In this document: positions 11,346 to 21,071 of the stretch, piece after piece
How positions within the stretch are numbered: the first letter of the stretch is position 1
How the letters are laid out: every line of letters starts with the position of its first letter
Assembly (NCBI GenBank): GCA_033557465.1
Contig: CM066041.1
Coordinates: forward strand, 161,733,532 to 161,797,531
Direction: 5' to 3'
Origin: Ichthyophis bannanicus
Taxonomy: Eukaryota; Chordata; Amphibia; Gymnophiona; Ichthyophiidae
DNA length: 64,000 nt
The notes under the pieces: generated by a model
What the model saw: only the letters and a program-made list of their open reading frames with translations
Told to the model about the DNA's origin: nothing
Database searches by the model: none
Translations under genes and position numbers: made by a program

Positions 11346-11716
11346 AGTGAAATCAGCCGGGCCGCCAGCTGGTCTTCGGTCCATATCTTTGCAGCTTACT
11401 ACTGCCTGGAGAGGGAGTCCCGACGAACAGTGCCTTCGGTCAGGCCGTACTCCGTAATCTCTTTGGGGTGTAGGCAACTCCTACCTTCTGACCCTTCTGT
11501 GTTCAGGCTACCAGAATGCTGGTGCCCCGCTGGACATTTGGGTCTTGCGAGAGTCTCTCAGTTAGCACTCAACTGCTGCAACTCAGGCTCGCTTTCTCTG
11601 GTCAGCTGCAGCATTTTATACAGCTCCTTGGTAGCTTGTAGCTGGGAAGTCCCATATGTGAGGACTGACTTCCTGCTTGTTCCTAGAGAAAGTGCAATTA
11701 CTCACCTGAAACAGGT
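11346..11716 (+). mobile_element. DIRS-A, right part (recombinase end and ICR first half)
   Basis: DIRS-A resumes in the recombinase: EISRAASWSSVHIFAAYYCL contains the conserved region around the nucleophilic Tyr. The residues up to the break at 4645 match the upstream part of the same protein in DIRS-F. After the stop comes the typical DIRS 3' leader, then CCCATATG at 11651, which starts the ICR. The ICR is cut after ACAGGTG, exactly where DIRS-C begins. Confidence 0.82.
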
Positions 11717-11717
11717 G

Positions 11718-11884
11718 ATCTCCAGGAACAAGCAGGAATAAGTCTTCACATATGGGTACGTCAGTACCGACGGAGCCTGCGCGGGAACGCTCCCCAGCTT
11801 CCCAAAAAAGGAAAGCTTTTGGGAGCATCCCACAGCGCCTGCGCGCTGCCTTCCCGCCTTTCCTAACCGCCTCTCCTCAGTTCT
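11718..11884 (+). repeat. DIRS-C left inverted terminal repeat
   Basis: Complementary to 17438-17560 plus 19098-19120. The outer 40 bases up to CATATGGG are complementary to the first half of the ICR at 17255. Confidence 0.85.
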
Positions 11885-12104
11885 TCTTTGCCGCGGAGCC
11901 AGCAGGTCGAGCCCTGTCACCGCTGAAGTTCTTTATTTTATTTTATTTCTTTGGTCGCGTGTCTGCCTTCCCCGACTCTGGACCGGTACTGCCGGTCTTT
12001 TCTTTCTTCTTTAAAAAAAAAAAATAATAATAATAATCTATACTTTTCCTCACTTAGTGTATTTTTTCTCTTTGGACCTCAGGGCCCACAAGAAAATTTC
12101 CCTC

Positions 12105-14432
12105 ATGGAAAAACCAGCCTCCGGGTTCAAGAAATGCACTAAGTGTAGCGGTACTATTTCTGTTACAGACACCCATGAATGGTGCCTTAAATGTTTGGAT
12201 CCTGAACACTCCATTCCGGATTGTCCGTCCTGCTCTCTAATGTCTAAACGGGGTTTACAGAACCGAGCAGCTAAGCTCCATGTGCTGTTTCCCGCTGATG
12301 CAGCTTTGGTAGCATCAACATCTTCCAGGTCTTCTTCTCCTAATGGATCACAGGTAACCAAACATAAATCTAGCAGGTCCTCGAAGGGTAGATCTCCCTC
12401 TAAGCATCGATATGCCTCCGGGCTTGCCCTCGAGGATCCTGCACCAGCTAAACAACCCCGGCGGGAAGCTCCGGCTTCCAAAGCTCCTCCTATGGGGTTA
12501 CAGGTTGACATCGATGGCACGGCCTCGACCGATCACCTGTTAGAATGCTCTGGGGTACCGGCACAATCTCCCGGTACCGATTTCCAGGCATTCATGGCGT
12601 CGATGGATCAGAATGTTCTGTCCATACAGCGGGCTATCACGGCCTTCATTCAAGCTGCGACGCCGCTGGTACCACAACAAACTCTGTTGTCGGTATCGGC
12701 TCCGGTACCGGCACCAGCGCCGATACCGGTACCGACTGCATCGGCATCGACCAGGATACCGACTGCAGCGGTTCCTTGTCCAGGGCTGCTTATCGGTACC
12801 GATCTTCCAGGGCTGCTTCTTCCTCACATGGATCTCAGGTAACTAAACATAAATCCAGCCGGTCCTCAAAGGGCAAATCTCCTTCTAAGCATTGAAATGC
12901 CTCTGGCCTTGCCCTCGAGGATTCTGCACCAGCAAAATTATCCCGGCGGGAGGCTTCGGCTTCTAAAGCATCATCATCGGGGTTCCAGGACGATCTAGAT
13001 GGCGTGGCCTCAACAGATCTCCTGGTGCCATGCTCTGGGGTACCGGTGGCCTCCACTGGTACTGACTTCCAGGCATTGGCAGCGTCGATGGATCAGAGGA
13101 TTCTGTCCATGGAACGCAGTCTGGCGGCTTTCCTTGTGGCATCGATGCCCGTGGTACCGCAACAGACTACTCTGCAGGTACCGGCTCCGGTACCGCCATC
13201 GGTACTGATTCCGGTACCTGTGGCATCGGCATCGGTGTCAGCCAAGCCGGTACCTTGCCCTCTGCAGCCTTCCGGTACCGATACCCCGGTACCGATGATT
13301 CCCGATACCGACCCCGGTCGGTACGGGTATTGGGCTTTGCAAGAGCATCCCGACAGATGATACTTCGATTCCTCTGACTCTGAGGATTCTGAAGAGTCTG
13401 TCGATGCAGCGATGCTTCTTCCACAGGAGGAGTCCTTTCCTAAACTAAGGATGTCTCCTCCAGAGGTCTTTTCAGGACTTTATCAGAGAGGTGGCTCGGA
13501 GTCTCTCTATTACAGTAGCGCCAGAGTCGGAGCCTAGAGCTAAGGAGTTAGATATTCTACAATATCCTAAAACTCCTAAAGAGGCAGCTACCTTGCCTAT
13601 TCATGAGATTCTGTATGATCTCATGTTAAGGATGTGGGAAGCACCTCTAACCACCTCTCCTCATTCTCGCAGGTTGGACACCATGTATCGTGTCCCTCCT
13701 TGTCCTGGTTTCCATAAAACTCAGCTTCCTCACCACTCTATTGTGGTTGAGTCTGCAATGAGAAAGATTAGAAGTGCCAAGAGACATGCCTCTAATCCTC
13801 CAGGACGTAAATGTAGAACCCTGGATGCTTTTGGTAGAAGAGTCTTCCAAGCTTCCATGCTTGCTGCGAGAATTAATTCTTATAGTCTCTACATGGGAAT
13901 GTTCTTAAAAGAAGTCACTGACCATTTGCAGACTTTAAGTCCTTTTATGTCTGACAATAAAAGGCAAGAATTTCTCTCTGGGCTCAAACATGCCCAGGAT
14001 ATCTCCAAATTCTCCAACCGTGCAGCTTTTGATTCCTTTGAATGCGTAAGCAGAGCCTTAGCTATAGGTGCACGTAGGATTGCTTGGCTTCAAGCATCTG
14101 ATTTGGAGACCTGGGTCCAAGATGAATTGGGAAATATCCCTTGTATAGGTGAAAATCTGTTTGGTAAGGATTGGCAAGCAAAAGTCAATCAGATGGATGC
14201 TGAAAATTCTGCTTTGGATAGACTATCCAAATCTACAGCTGCTCCTGCTAAGAAAAGGTTGTTCAAGAAAACACCTTTTTCTAAAAAGGGAAGATCCTAT
14301 CCTGCTTATAGTCAGAGAGCATCTTCTGCAGCTCAGTTCCCTTCCAAACGTCAGCAATCCTCCAAACAGACCAAGGCAAAGGCTGCGAGGCCTGCTCCAG
14401 CCCAGCAGTCTCAGCCCCCTCAGGACCTTTGA
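12105..14432 (+). pseudogene. DIRS-C gag, frameshifted, with internal duplication
   Basis: The start chosen is ATG 12105 (MEKPASGFKKC), which matches DIRS-E. The paired-cysteine module is CTKCSGT, CLKCLDPEH, CPSC. A Ser-rich linker follows, then a Val/Pro repeat encoded by GGTACCG-type runs. A tandem duplication with a 485-bp period (12345 and 12830) is not a multiple of three and throws the frame. The carboxyl core reopens at 13491-14432: LPHHSIVVESAMRK, FQASMLAARINSYSLYMG, a SNRAAFDSFE segment, GENLFGKDW and a basic tail. As written it cannot yield one gag protein. Confidence 0.82.
12345..13320 (+). repeat. Tandem duplication in DIRS-C gag linker, 485-bp period
   Basis: Unit 1 (about 12345-12829) and unit 2 (about 12830-13315) both run from GGATCxCAGGTAAC through the GATGGATCAGA segment to the GGTACCG-rich Val/Pro part. 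They differ by scattered substitutions. Unit 2 contains a stop (TGA near 12895). DIRS-E has one copy of this segment, so the duplication is private to DIRS-C. Confidence 0.8.
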
Positions 14433-16102
14433 CTTTCTGCTAGAGAACTTAGCCTTCATGGCTCTAGAAGGACCAGAGCCCTCCACCATTCCAGGAAGGC
14501 TATGTCACTTTGCTCCCAGATGGGGGCAAATCACAGCAGAGCATTGGACACTCCATCATAAGAGAGGGGTACAAACTTCATTTTTCCAGCTTTCCCCTTT
14601 CACAAGAGTGCACCAGTTCAATTCTCCAACCTCCCTCCTTAGCCTATTAGAGCAGGAGGTTGCCACTCTTCTAGCCCAAGGGGCAATAGAGGAAGTGCCT
14701 TCTCAACAAGGCACAGGGTTCTACTCCCCTATTTTCTTATCCCAAAGAAAACAGGAGGCTTCAAACCCATTTTAGATCTCAGAGAATTGAACAGATTCCT
14801 AGTCAAAGAAAAATTCAAGATGGTTTCTCTAGAAACTCTGCTGCCATACCTTCAGAGTCAGGATTGGCTTTGTTCTCTAGATCTCAAGGATGCGTACACT
14901 CATGTTCTCATCCATCCAACTCACAGAAGGTTCCTTCGGTTCCTTTTCCAGGAGAAGCACTATCAATACAGAGTTGCTCCCCTTTGGCCTGGCCTCTGCA
15001 CCAAGGGTGTTCATAAAATGCATGGTAGTGGTTGCTGCTTTTCTGCGCACCCTGGGAATATTTGTCTTCTCCTATCTGGACAACTGGCTCATTCGAGCTC
15101 CCACTCAATCAGAGGCCAAGACTGCTCTAACCTGCACAGTGCGTATCCTTCAATACTTAGGGCTGGTAATAAACATCCCAAAATCCAATTTGATCCCTAC
15201 TCAGTCCCTGGAGTTTATAGGAGCATTACTGGATACCACAAAGGCAAGGGCCTTTCTTCCCCAGGCCCGTTGCCTTCGCTTGATGCAGTTAGCTTCTCAA
15301 GCAGAGTTGAAACCCCTACTAACTGCTCGAGAGATGTTACAGTTGCTAGGCCACATGGCTTCCACCGTTCATGTGGTACCATATGCTCGCCTTCACACCA
15401 CAGGAGACTTGTCTCCACATCAGTCTCTTGGAACTCAGAGCAATCTTCCTTGCTCCACGAGTTTTCCACACCCTGCTCAGCCACAAGACAGTCCTTGTCC
15501 ACACGGACACTCAGGTAGCCATGTTTTACCTAAACAAGCAGGGGGGAACTGGCTCTCTGTCACTTTGCAACAAAGCTTTGCGACTGTGGGCCCTCGCCAG
15601 AGAGCATCACATTCATCTTCTGGCAGTCTATCTTCCAGGGGTTCAAAACTCTTGGGCAGACAGACTCAGTCGAGTTCTGCTTCCACACGAGTGGTCCCTA
15701 CATATGGACCAGGTGTCAAAACTTTTTCAAATTTGGGGAACCCCGGACATAGACCTCTTTGCAAGTCCGTGGAATGCCAAACCTCCCCGGTTCTGTTCCA
15801 GAACTCCGGCTCAGGCAAGGGATACTTTCCTCCTTCACTGGGGTCAAGACTTCCTGTATGCCTTTCCACCCATTCCCCTAATTCCCAAAACCCTATTCAA
15901 GCTTCAGAGAGACAGAGGCCACATGATTCCCATAGCTCCACATTGGCCATGGCAAGTGTGGTACCCTCTGCTTCTACATCTCTCTCAAGCTCCCTCCCTA
16001 GAGTTAGGGTCTGCTTCAGACCTCCTCTCTCAGGAGGACGGAATATTGTGGCATCCCAATCCCCAGGCTCTGCATCTCAGGGCTTGGTTGCTGAAGGCCT
16101 AG
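14433..16102 (+). pseudogene. DIRS-C RT / RNase H / methyltransferase-like remnant
   Basis: RT pieces appear in frames 14149-14775, 14787 onward and 14890 onward: AQGAIEEVPSQQGTGFYSP, CSLDLKDAYTHVLIHPTH (motif A Asp kept) and YLDNWLIRAP (second YLDD Asp changed to Asn). After PYARLH (about 15393), roughly 240 bp present in DIRS-E are missing, including the TDAS strand with the first RNase H Asp. The frame 15371-16102 then carries LELRAIFL, TDTQVAMFYLNKQGGTGSL, QNSWADRLSRVLLPHEW and IDLFASPWNAK. It is inactive. Confidence 0.83.
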
Positions 16103-17137
16103 ATCTCCAGGATCTTCCTCTTTCTCAACAAGTGAAAGATGTTCTTCATGCTTCCAGAAAACCTTCCACTAGACGTTCTTACGCCTTCAAGTGGAAAAGG
16201 TTTACCATCTGGTGTTCTGGAAGGGGTCTTAACCCCCGGTCAATACCTCTGGAATCGTTGCTGGAGTATCTCCTGCATCTGTCTAATGCAGGCCTTAAGA
16301 CAAATTCAGTAAGAGTCCATCTGAGTGCTATTGCAGCTTCACTCAAGCCTCTAAATGGACAACCTGTTTCCTCTCATCCCCTTGTAGCAAGGTTCATGAG
16401 AGGCCTCCTTTTAACAAAGCCTTCCATTAGACCACCACTGGTGGCATGGGACTTAAATTTGGTTCTTGGTCAGCTTATGAAGCCACCTTTTGAACCTTTA
16501 GCTACTACCTCCTTCAAATACCTTTCTTGGAAGGTTATCTTTCTCATTGCCATCACATCAGCACACCGCATCAGTGAATTGCAAGCACTAGTAGCTACTC
16601 CACCTTATACAAGGTTCCATCATGACAAGCTGGTCCTTAGGACTAATCCACATTTTATGCCTAAGGTGGTCTCGCCTTTTCACCTCAACCAAGAGGTCTA
16701 CCTACCTGTCTTTTTTCCAGAGCCTCATGCATCTAGTGCAGAGAGGAATCTTCATACCTTGGACTGTAAAAGAGCTCTGGCTTTTTACTTACAAAGGACA
16801 CAGCAACATAGAAAGTCTTCCCAACTCTGTTGCTTTTAATCCTTCTCATTTGGGACAACCAGTCTCCAAGAGAACTCTTTCCAACTGGATTGCCCAATGT
16901 ATTTCTTTCGCCTATCAGAGCAAGAACATTTCTCTGGAGGGCCATGTCACAGCTCACAATGTGAGAGCCATGGCAGCCTCAGTGGCTCATCTGAACTCTG
17001 TGTCTATTGACGACATCTGTCGAGCAGCCACTTGGGCCTCAGTTCATACCTTCACCGCCCATTACTGCTTGGACAAGGACTCCCGCCGGGATGCCTTGTT
17101 TGGTCAGGCTGTTCTCAAACATCTGTTTCATGCTTAA
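16080..17137 (+). pseudogene. DIRS-C tyrosine recombinase, one frameshift
   Basis: The recombinase runs from QQVKDVLHASRKPSTRRSYA through ITSAHRISELQALVATPPY to a frame break near 16838, where a short deletion removes part of a Phe/Val run. It resumes in 16622-17137 to SVAHLNSVSIDDICRAATWA and the end. The HxxR box is intact (AHNVRAMA), unlike DIRS-E. The Tyr region (VHTFTAHYCLDKDSR) is present. Arg in the first box follows His (AHRIS) where most copies have Arg-Arg. Confidence 0.83.
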
Positions 17138-17254
17138 TCAACTCCTACCCACCATTCCTCATGGGATGCCAGAGATCCAGGTGGTGAAGTGCAGCCCTGT
17201 CCCAGGGACACACAACTTCTGGGCTCTCTCCCTGGCATCAAAAGCTAGGGAGTC

Positions 17255-17352
17255 CCCATATGTGAAGACTCATTCCTGCTTGTTCCTGGAGATAGCACAG
17301 TTACTTACCTGTAACAGGTGATCTTTGGGAACAGCAGGAATAAGTCTTCACA
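17255..17352 (+). repeat. DIRS-C internal complementary region
   Basis: CCCATATGTGAAGACTCATT and the following bases are complementary to the left end. From AGCACAGTTACTTACCTG the sequence is complementary to the right end. The junction reads GGAGATAGCACAG. Confidence 0.88.
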
Positions 17353-17437
17353 ACCCACCCACCTCCCCTAGGAGTTGTCTCTCTTTCTATCTCTCTTCCT
17401 TTCCCTCTCTCTCCCCTTTGTCTCAGCTATAAAACTC

Positions 17438-17560
17438 AACTGAGGAGAGACAGTTGGAAAGGCGGGAAGGCAGCACGCAGGCGCTGTGGGATGCTCCCAA
17501 AAGCTTTCTGATTGGACGCTGGGGAGCGTTCCCGCGCAGGCTCCGTCGGTACCGACGTAC
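17438..17560 (+). repeat. DIRS-C right inverted terminal repeat, inner part
   Basis: Complementary to the inner left ITR. It is interrupted after GTAC (17560) by the solo LTR and continues at 19094-19162. Confidence 0.85.
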
Positions 17561-19093
17561 TGTCAGACGGCTGCCTAGGGTGAGAACTTACACAATCTTG
17601 ACGATGCATATATTCATATGATTCTTGCAAGGTATTGTGGGTAATGTAGTTCATTCACTCCCAAACACAGCTGAAGACAATAATTGAGTTGTGAAACCAA
17701 GTGGTAAAGCCAATAAAAATTCTTCTTTTATTGATGGGGTTTAATTCACCCAGCACAAATATGCTTGGTAGCAATATAAATGAGGTTACTTGCTTGCAGT
17801 GTTTAAATGGATAACATAAAGTCACAAAGCAAATCAGAAAACAACCTTCAGCTTGTCAGGCAATTAGCTAATGTTTTCTTAGCAAATAATTACCAAATAA
17901 AAAGGCACAAAGAAATGAATAAACTTTGCTTGTTAGGTTAACTTCTGCTTATTTTCCACGCAGATCCCAGCAGTGATTCTCCCTTGCTCACACACACAAT
18001 CAGGTGCAGCTTTAATTACTGTCAATTGACCAGCTGAAACCCTTTAGCTGGCTGGCTGCTATTGTGTGAACCCAAATCCTGCTTTAAGAGCTGTTTGCAG
18101 TGGAAATAAAGAACAAAGTTAGGTTTCTTTGTGATGGCTGATGTGTTTGCTCACAGAAAGCTAGCAATAGCATTTAGATAGAGAACAGTCCATGTAAGTA
18201 ATAATTTCATCTGCTGTATCTCCCCCTTCATCAATCAGCATAGGGTCACTATCATACATTGGCACAGACGAGTCTTTCATTAAGGCACTATCATGAGAAT
18301 GCTTATTCCCTTGCTGCCATTCTCTATTATAGATAGGGTCTGGATCAGTGTTCATACCTGAGCCTCTCCTGCTATCATAATTCCTCTCTGTATAGCCTGG
18401 CCAGTATGTAATCCAATTCTGATGTCCAGCCTTCCAATCTTGATCCCTGGACACTGGATCCTCTCTCACATACCTTCTGGCATAGGTCTGAAAGTCCCTT
18501 CCACGTGCAGTCTTCTCTCTTCCAGGTAGCCACTGGTGATTCCTATCTCTGCCCTTCCATTCCTCTGGCTGACTCCAGTCCAATGGACTCTGCTGGCATT
18601 TGGAATACCTCCCAGTATGGGTACTGCCTTGGACTCTCCCAGACCTGCCAATGGCCTTTCTTCTCTTCCTTCCAGAGAGTTTCCTTCTTTCTCTATCCGC
18701 TTGGCTTGGCTTCTGTTTCTCCAGGTGATACTGGTGCTTGAGCTTATAGCTGTTGCTGTATCTGTGTCTGAAGCTGTTATCTGAAGAATAAGCTCTATTC
18801 TTATTCTGTCCTAATGTGTGCTCCTCCCTAACACAGCGCAGCTGTGTTGAATCAGGCCCTGCCCTTTGAGATGAGTGCTTAGGGATTACCTCATAGCTCT
18901 CTTGATTGCACACACGTTTTCTCACTTCAGCCTCCCTCATGGCTGCTGGAAACCTGGTGCATTCTGGGACTGGTAGTCTTTTATGTGAAAACTCTGTTTT
19001 CTTACTTCTACCAAAACTGACAGGTTGCTTGTTCTGAGTCACATCATCTTTTCTATAGCTCCTACCTGAGCTATGATAAGCTTCCTTATCACA
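17561..19093 (-). mobile_element. Solo LTR of an LTR retroelement (ERV or related), TSD GTAC
   Basis: 1533 bp with TG...CA ends (TGTCAG at left, ATCACA at right), flanked by GTAC at 17557-17560 and 19094-19097. DIRS-E has a single uninterrupted GTAC at the equivalent position, which proves the insertion and its exact borders. The minus strand is the likely sense: a long open frame fills the U3-like part, and AATAAA lies late (complement of 17727-17732), leaving about 170 nt for a U5. No internal coding region or second LTR remains, so it arose by LTR-LTR recombination. Family not identified. Confidence 0.85.
18161..19093 (-). CDS. Open frame running through the solo LTR; unrecognised basic protein
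   Basis: On the minus strand the frame is open from the first base of the LTR (19093) to a stop at 18161: 310 codons plus stop. No ATG was found near the start; a GTG at 19042 would give 293 residues. The product is rich in Arg, Lys, Ser, Gln and Tyr through the middle, with basic runs such as RERRKLSGRKRRK, and ends in an acidic stretch (LIDEGGDTADEI). No fold was recognised. A frame entering the LTR from upstream resembles the layout of retroviruses whose last gene overlaps the 3' LTR U3. Whether it is a gene at all is inference. Confidence 0.4.
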   Translation of the reverse strand, partial: CDKEAYHSSGRSYRKDDVTQNKQPVSFGRSKKTEFSHKRLPVPECTRFPAAMREAEVRKRVCNQESYEVIPKHSSQRAGPDSTQLRCVREEHTLGQNKNRAYSSDNSFRHRYSNSYKLKHQYHLEKQKPSQADRERRKLSGRKRRKAIGRSGRVQGSTHTGRYSKCQQSPLDWSQPEEWKGRDRNHQWLPGREKTARGRDFQTYARRYVREDPVSRDQDWKAGHQNWITYWPGYTERNYDSRRGSGMNTDPDPIYNREWQQGNKHSHDSALMKDSSVPMYDSDPMLIDEGGDTADEIITYMDCSLSKCYC

Positions 19094-19162
19094 GTACCCA
19101 TATGTGAAGACTTATTCCTGCTGTTCCCAGAGATCACTTGTTACAGGTAAGTAACTGTGCTT
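19094..19162 (+). repeat. DIRS-C right inverted terminal repeat, outer end
   Basis: Restarts with GTACCCATATG and ends TTACAGGTAAGTAACTGTGCT. It is complementary to the second half of the ICR. GTAAGT at 19147-19152 matches the 5' splice-site consensus. Confidence 0.85.
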
Positions 19163-19731
19163 TCTCGGCTTTTTGCTACTTTTTTGATCAAGGCTTGCCT
19201 CATTCGGCATTCGCACCTTTTTTTGCTCTGGGGTCATTGACCCCAGCTGGGTGCTTCCCACCATGTCTCTCGGTGGATTAAAAAATGTGCCCACGGCAGT
19301 CAATGTCAGTGACTGCATTCACAACTGCTGCCTGGGACTAGACCATAACAGCACCTCCTGTGACCTGTGTCAGGCCATGATGCCTAAAACCTTTTACCCC
19401 TCTATCATCTAATGGTGAGGATCTCGGGCACGGTGCCGGCACTCTTCCGAGTGCATTCTCAATGAGGATTACGGTCTCGAGGAACCTCACACGATCTGAT
19501 AACCTTGGTAGGGCGCTTCTCAGAGCCGCCCGGGTCCCTCCAAGGGGTTTAACCGGGTTTCTCCAGTGGCACCTCGACTGACTTCAAGGATTTCTTTCTT
19601 CTTTCTCTCAGAAGTCAGTAGAGGTGCCACTGGAGAAACCCGGTAAAACCCCTTGGAGGGACTCGGGCGGCTCTGAGAAGCACCCTACCAAGGTTAGGGG
19701 TAAAAGGGGCACTAAGAGGCATCAAGGCCAT
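19163..19731 (+). mobile_element. DIRS gag amino-terminal fragment (DIRS-D)
   Basis: From ATG 19264 one frame encodes SDCIHNCCLGLDHNSTSC followed by DLCQAMMP. The spacing of Cys and His (CCLGLDH, then CDLC) matches the gag module of DIRS-C and DIRS-E. The frame stops at about 19410. No other DIRS protein is present. It lies between the right end of DIRS-C and the start of CR1-2 and contains the inverted repeat at 19500-19696. Confidence 0.6.
19500..19696. repeat. 86-bp inverted repeat with 25-nt spacer
   Basis: Arms 19500-19585 and 19611-19696 are reverse complements with four mismatches by eye. The spacer 19586-19610 is T/C-rich. The arms lie in the DIRS-D gag-linker region and are not part of a DIRS terminus. 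Confidence 0.9.
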
Positions 19732-20355
19732 AGCTGAGAGACTAATGAAAACTTTGCTTCGGTCTTTACTGAGGACGATGTAGGAATGTTACCCATGACT
19801 GAAATGGTATTTAAAGGAGATACTGTGGAAGAATGAAAAGAAATATGATACACTGGGAAGATGTATTACAACTATTTGATAAACTGAAGAGTAGCAAATC
19901 ACCTGGATCGGATGGTATACATCCAAGGGTGTTGAAAGAACTGAAATATGAGATTGCAGTCCTACTATTAGTAATCTGTGAACTATCATTAAAATCATCT
20001 GTAATACCTAAAGATTGGAGGATGGCCAATGTAATGCTAATTTTTAAAAAGCGTTCCAAGAGTGATCTGGGAAAGTACAGACCGGTGAGCCTGACGTCAG
20101 GCTCGGGGAAAATGGTGGAAACCACCATAAAGAACAAAATTGCTGAACATGTTGATAGTCAGTCAAGGCTTAATGGGAGACAGCCAACATGGCTTTGGCC
20201 AAGGAAGGTCTTGTCTTACTAATCTGTTATGTTTTTTTGAAGATGTGAATAAACAGGCAGACAAAGGTGAGTCGGTTGATATAGTGCATCTGGACTTTCA
20301 GAAAGCCTTTGACAAGGTCCCACATGAGAGATTTGCCAAAATTAAAAAGTCATGG
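19732..20355 (+). mobile_element. CR1-2 LINE, first segment (RT amino half)
   Basis: Starts in the CR1 linker (NENFASVFTEDDVG) and passes through LKSSKSPGSDGIHPRVLKEL, VIPKDWRMANVMLIFKK and KYRPVSLTS. After a frame change it shows QHGFGQGRSCLTNL and HLDFQKAFDKVPHERF. The RT is interrupted at the L1 target duplication (AAAAAGTCATGG at 20344-20355). The element continues at 26596. Confidence 0.85.
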
Positions 20356-20642
20356 GATAAGAACTTCCAGTTTGGCCATGGAGGAAGGAGGATGTGAGTA
20401 AGCGTATGCTCTCCGGACCCATACCAATTTCCTGTGAAACCAGAACCCCCCCTGCAGTGAGCATAGCGGGGAAGTGGAGAAAGCATACAGAAGATGGTTA
20501 AAATGAAGCAGAGTACAACTATAAAGGACATGTATGCGGCAAAAGCAAGGGTGGAAAAAAGCAGTCCTGAGGACACAAGGGCCCTGCCCGCTCCGGTCTT
20601 GCCCGTCTCTTTGACGGGGAGTCAGATCAGGAGGAAGGAACT

Positions 20643-21071
20643 TTGGCGGATTTGTCAGCAATATTGAGAGAGATACGCGAGTCAAAAGAGGAAATAGTGG
20701 AGAGGGTGCTTATAAAATTGGTGGAAACATTTACAGTGATGGGACAGTGTCTGGAAGAGGTTGAGGTAAGGATCAGTAAGACTGAAGATACTCAAATGGC
20801 CCTTCAGAACATGGTGGCCTCCCTGCAGCAACAAGTGAGCTGGTTGCACTCCAAAGCGAAAGCCATGAAAAATGGGGACAGGCTGTCCAATATCAGAATT
20901 TTCGGAGTGCTGGAGGGGGCGAAAGGTGAGGACACTAGCTTTTGTCAAGGGTATGCTGCTCAAGTGTTTCCTGGACCCCCAATCGCCGACTCCATTCAAA
21001 CTAGAAAGAGTGCAAAGGGAACTGAGGCCAAGACCAGAGCCCTCGTCGATGCCGTGGGTGCTCCTTGTTAA
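20643..21071 (+). pseudogene. L1-like ORF1 remnant
   Basis: 142 open codons. A heptad-like helical stretch (EEVEVRISKTEDTQMALQNM, then VASLQQQVSWLHSKAKAMKN) looks like the ORF1p coiled coil. RLSNIRIFGVLEGAKG matches the start of the L1 ORF1p RNA-recognition domain. The carboxyl part is missing or frameshifted. The normal protein is a trimeric RNA-binding chaperone of the L1 RNP. Confidence 0.7.

Larger units (their letters stand above)
11718..19162 (+). mobile_element. DIRS-C, DIRS retrotransposon interrupted by a solo LTR
   Basis: About 5.9 kb after removing the 1537-bp LTR insertion with its target duplication. It has a left ITR (11718-11884), gag (12105-14432), RT/RNase H/methyltransferase-like region (about 14430-16102), recombinase (about 16080-17137), ICR (17255-17352) and right ITR (17438-17560 plus 19098-19162). 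The left end is ATCTCCAGGAACAAGC and the right end is GTAACTGTGCT. The left flank ends in G and the right flank starts TT, with no target duplication. It is close kin to DIRS-E. Confidence 0.9.

Noticed and set aside
17557..19097. DNA transposon with TA or GTA duplication
   Set aside because: The ends CTGT.../...ACAG could be read as short terminal inverted repeats, but a 4-bp GTAC duplication with TG...CA ends and a late poly(A) signal fits a solo LTR better.
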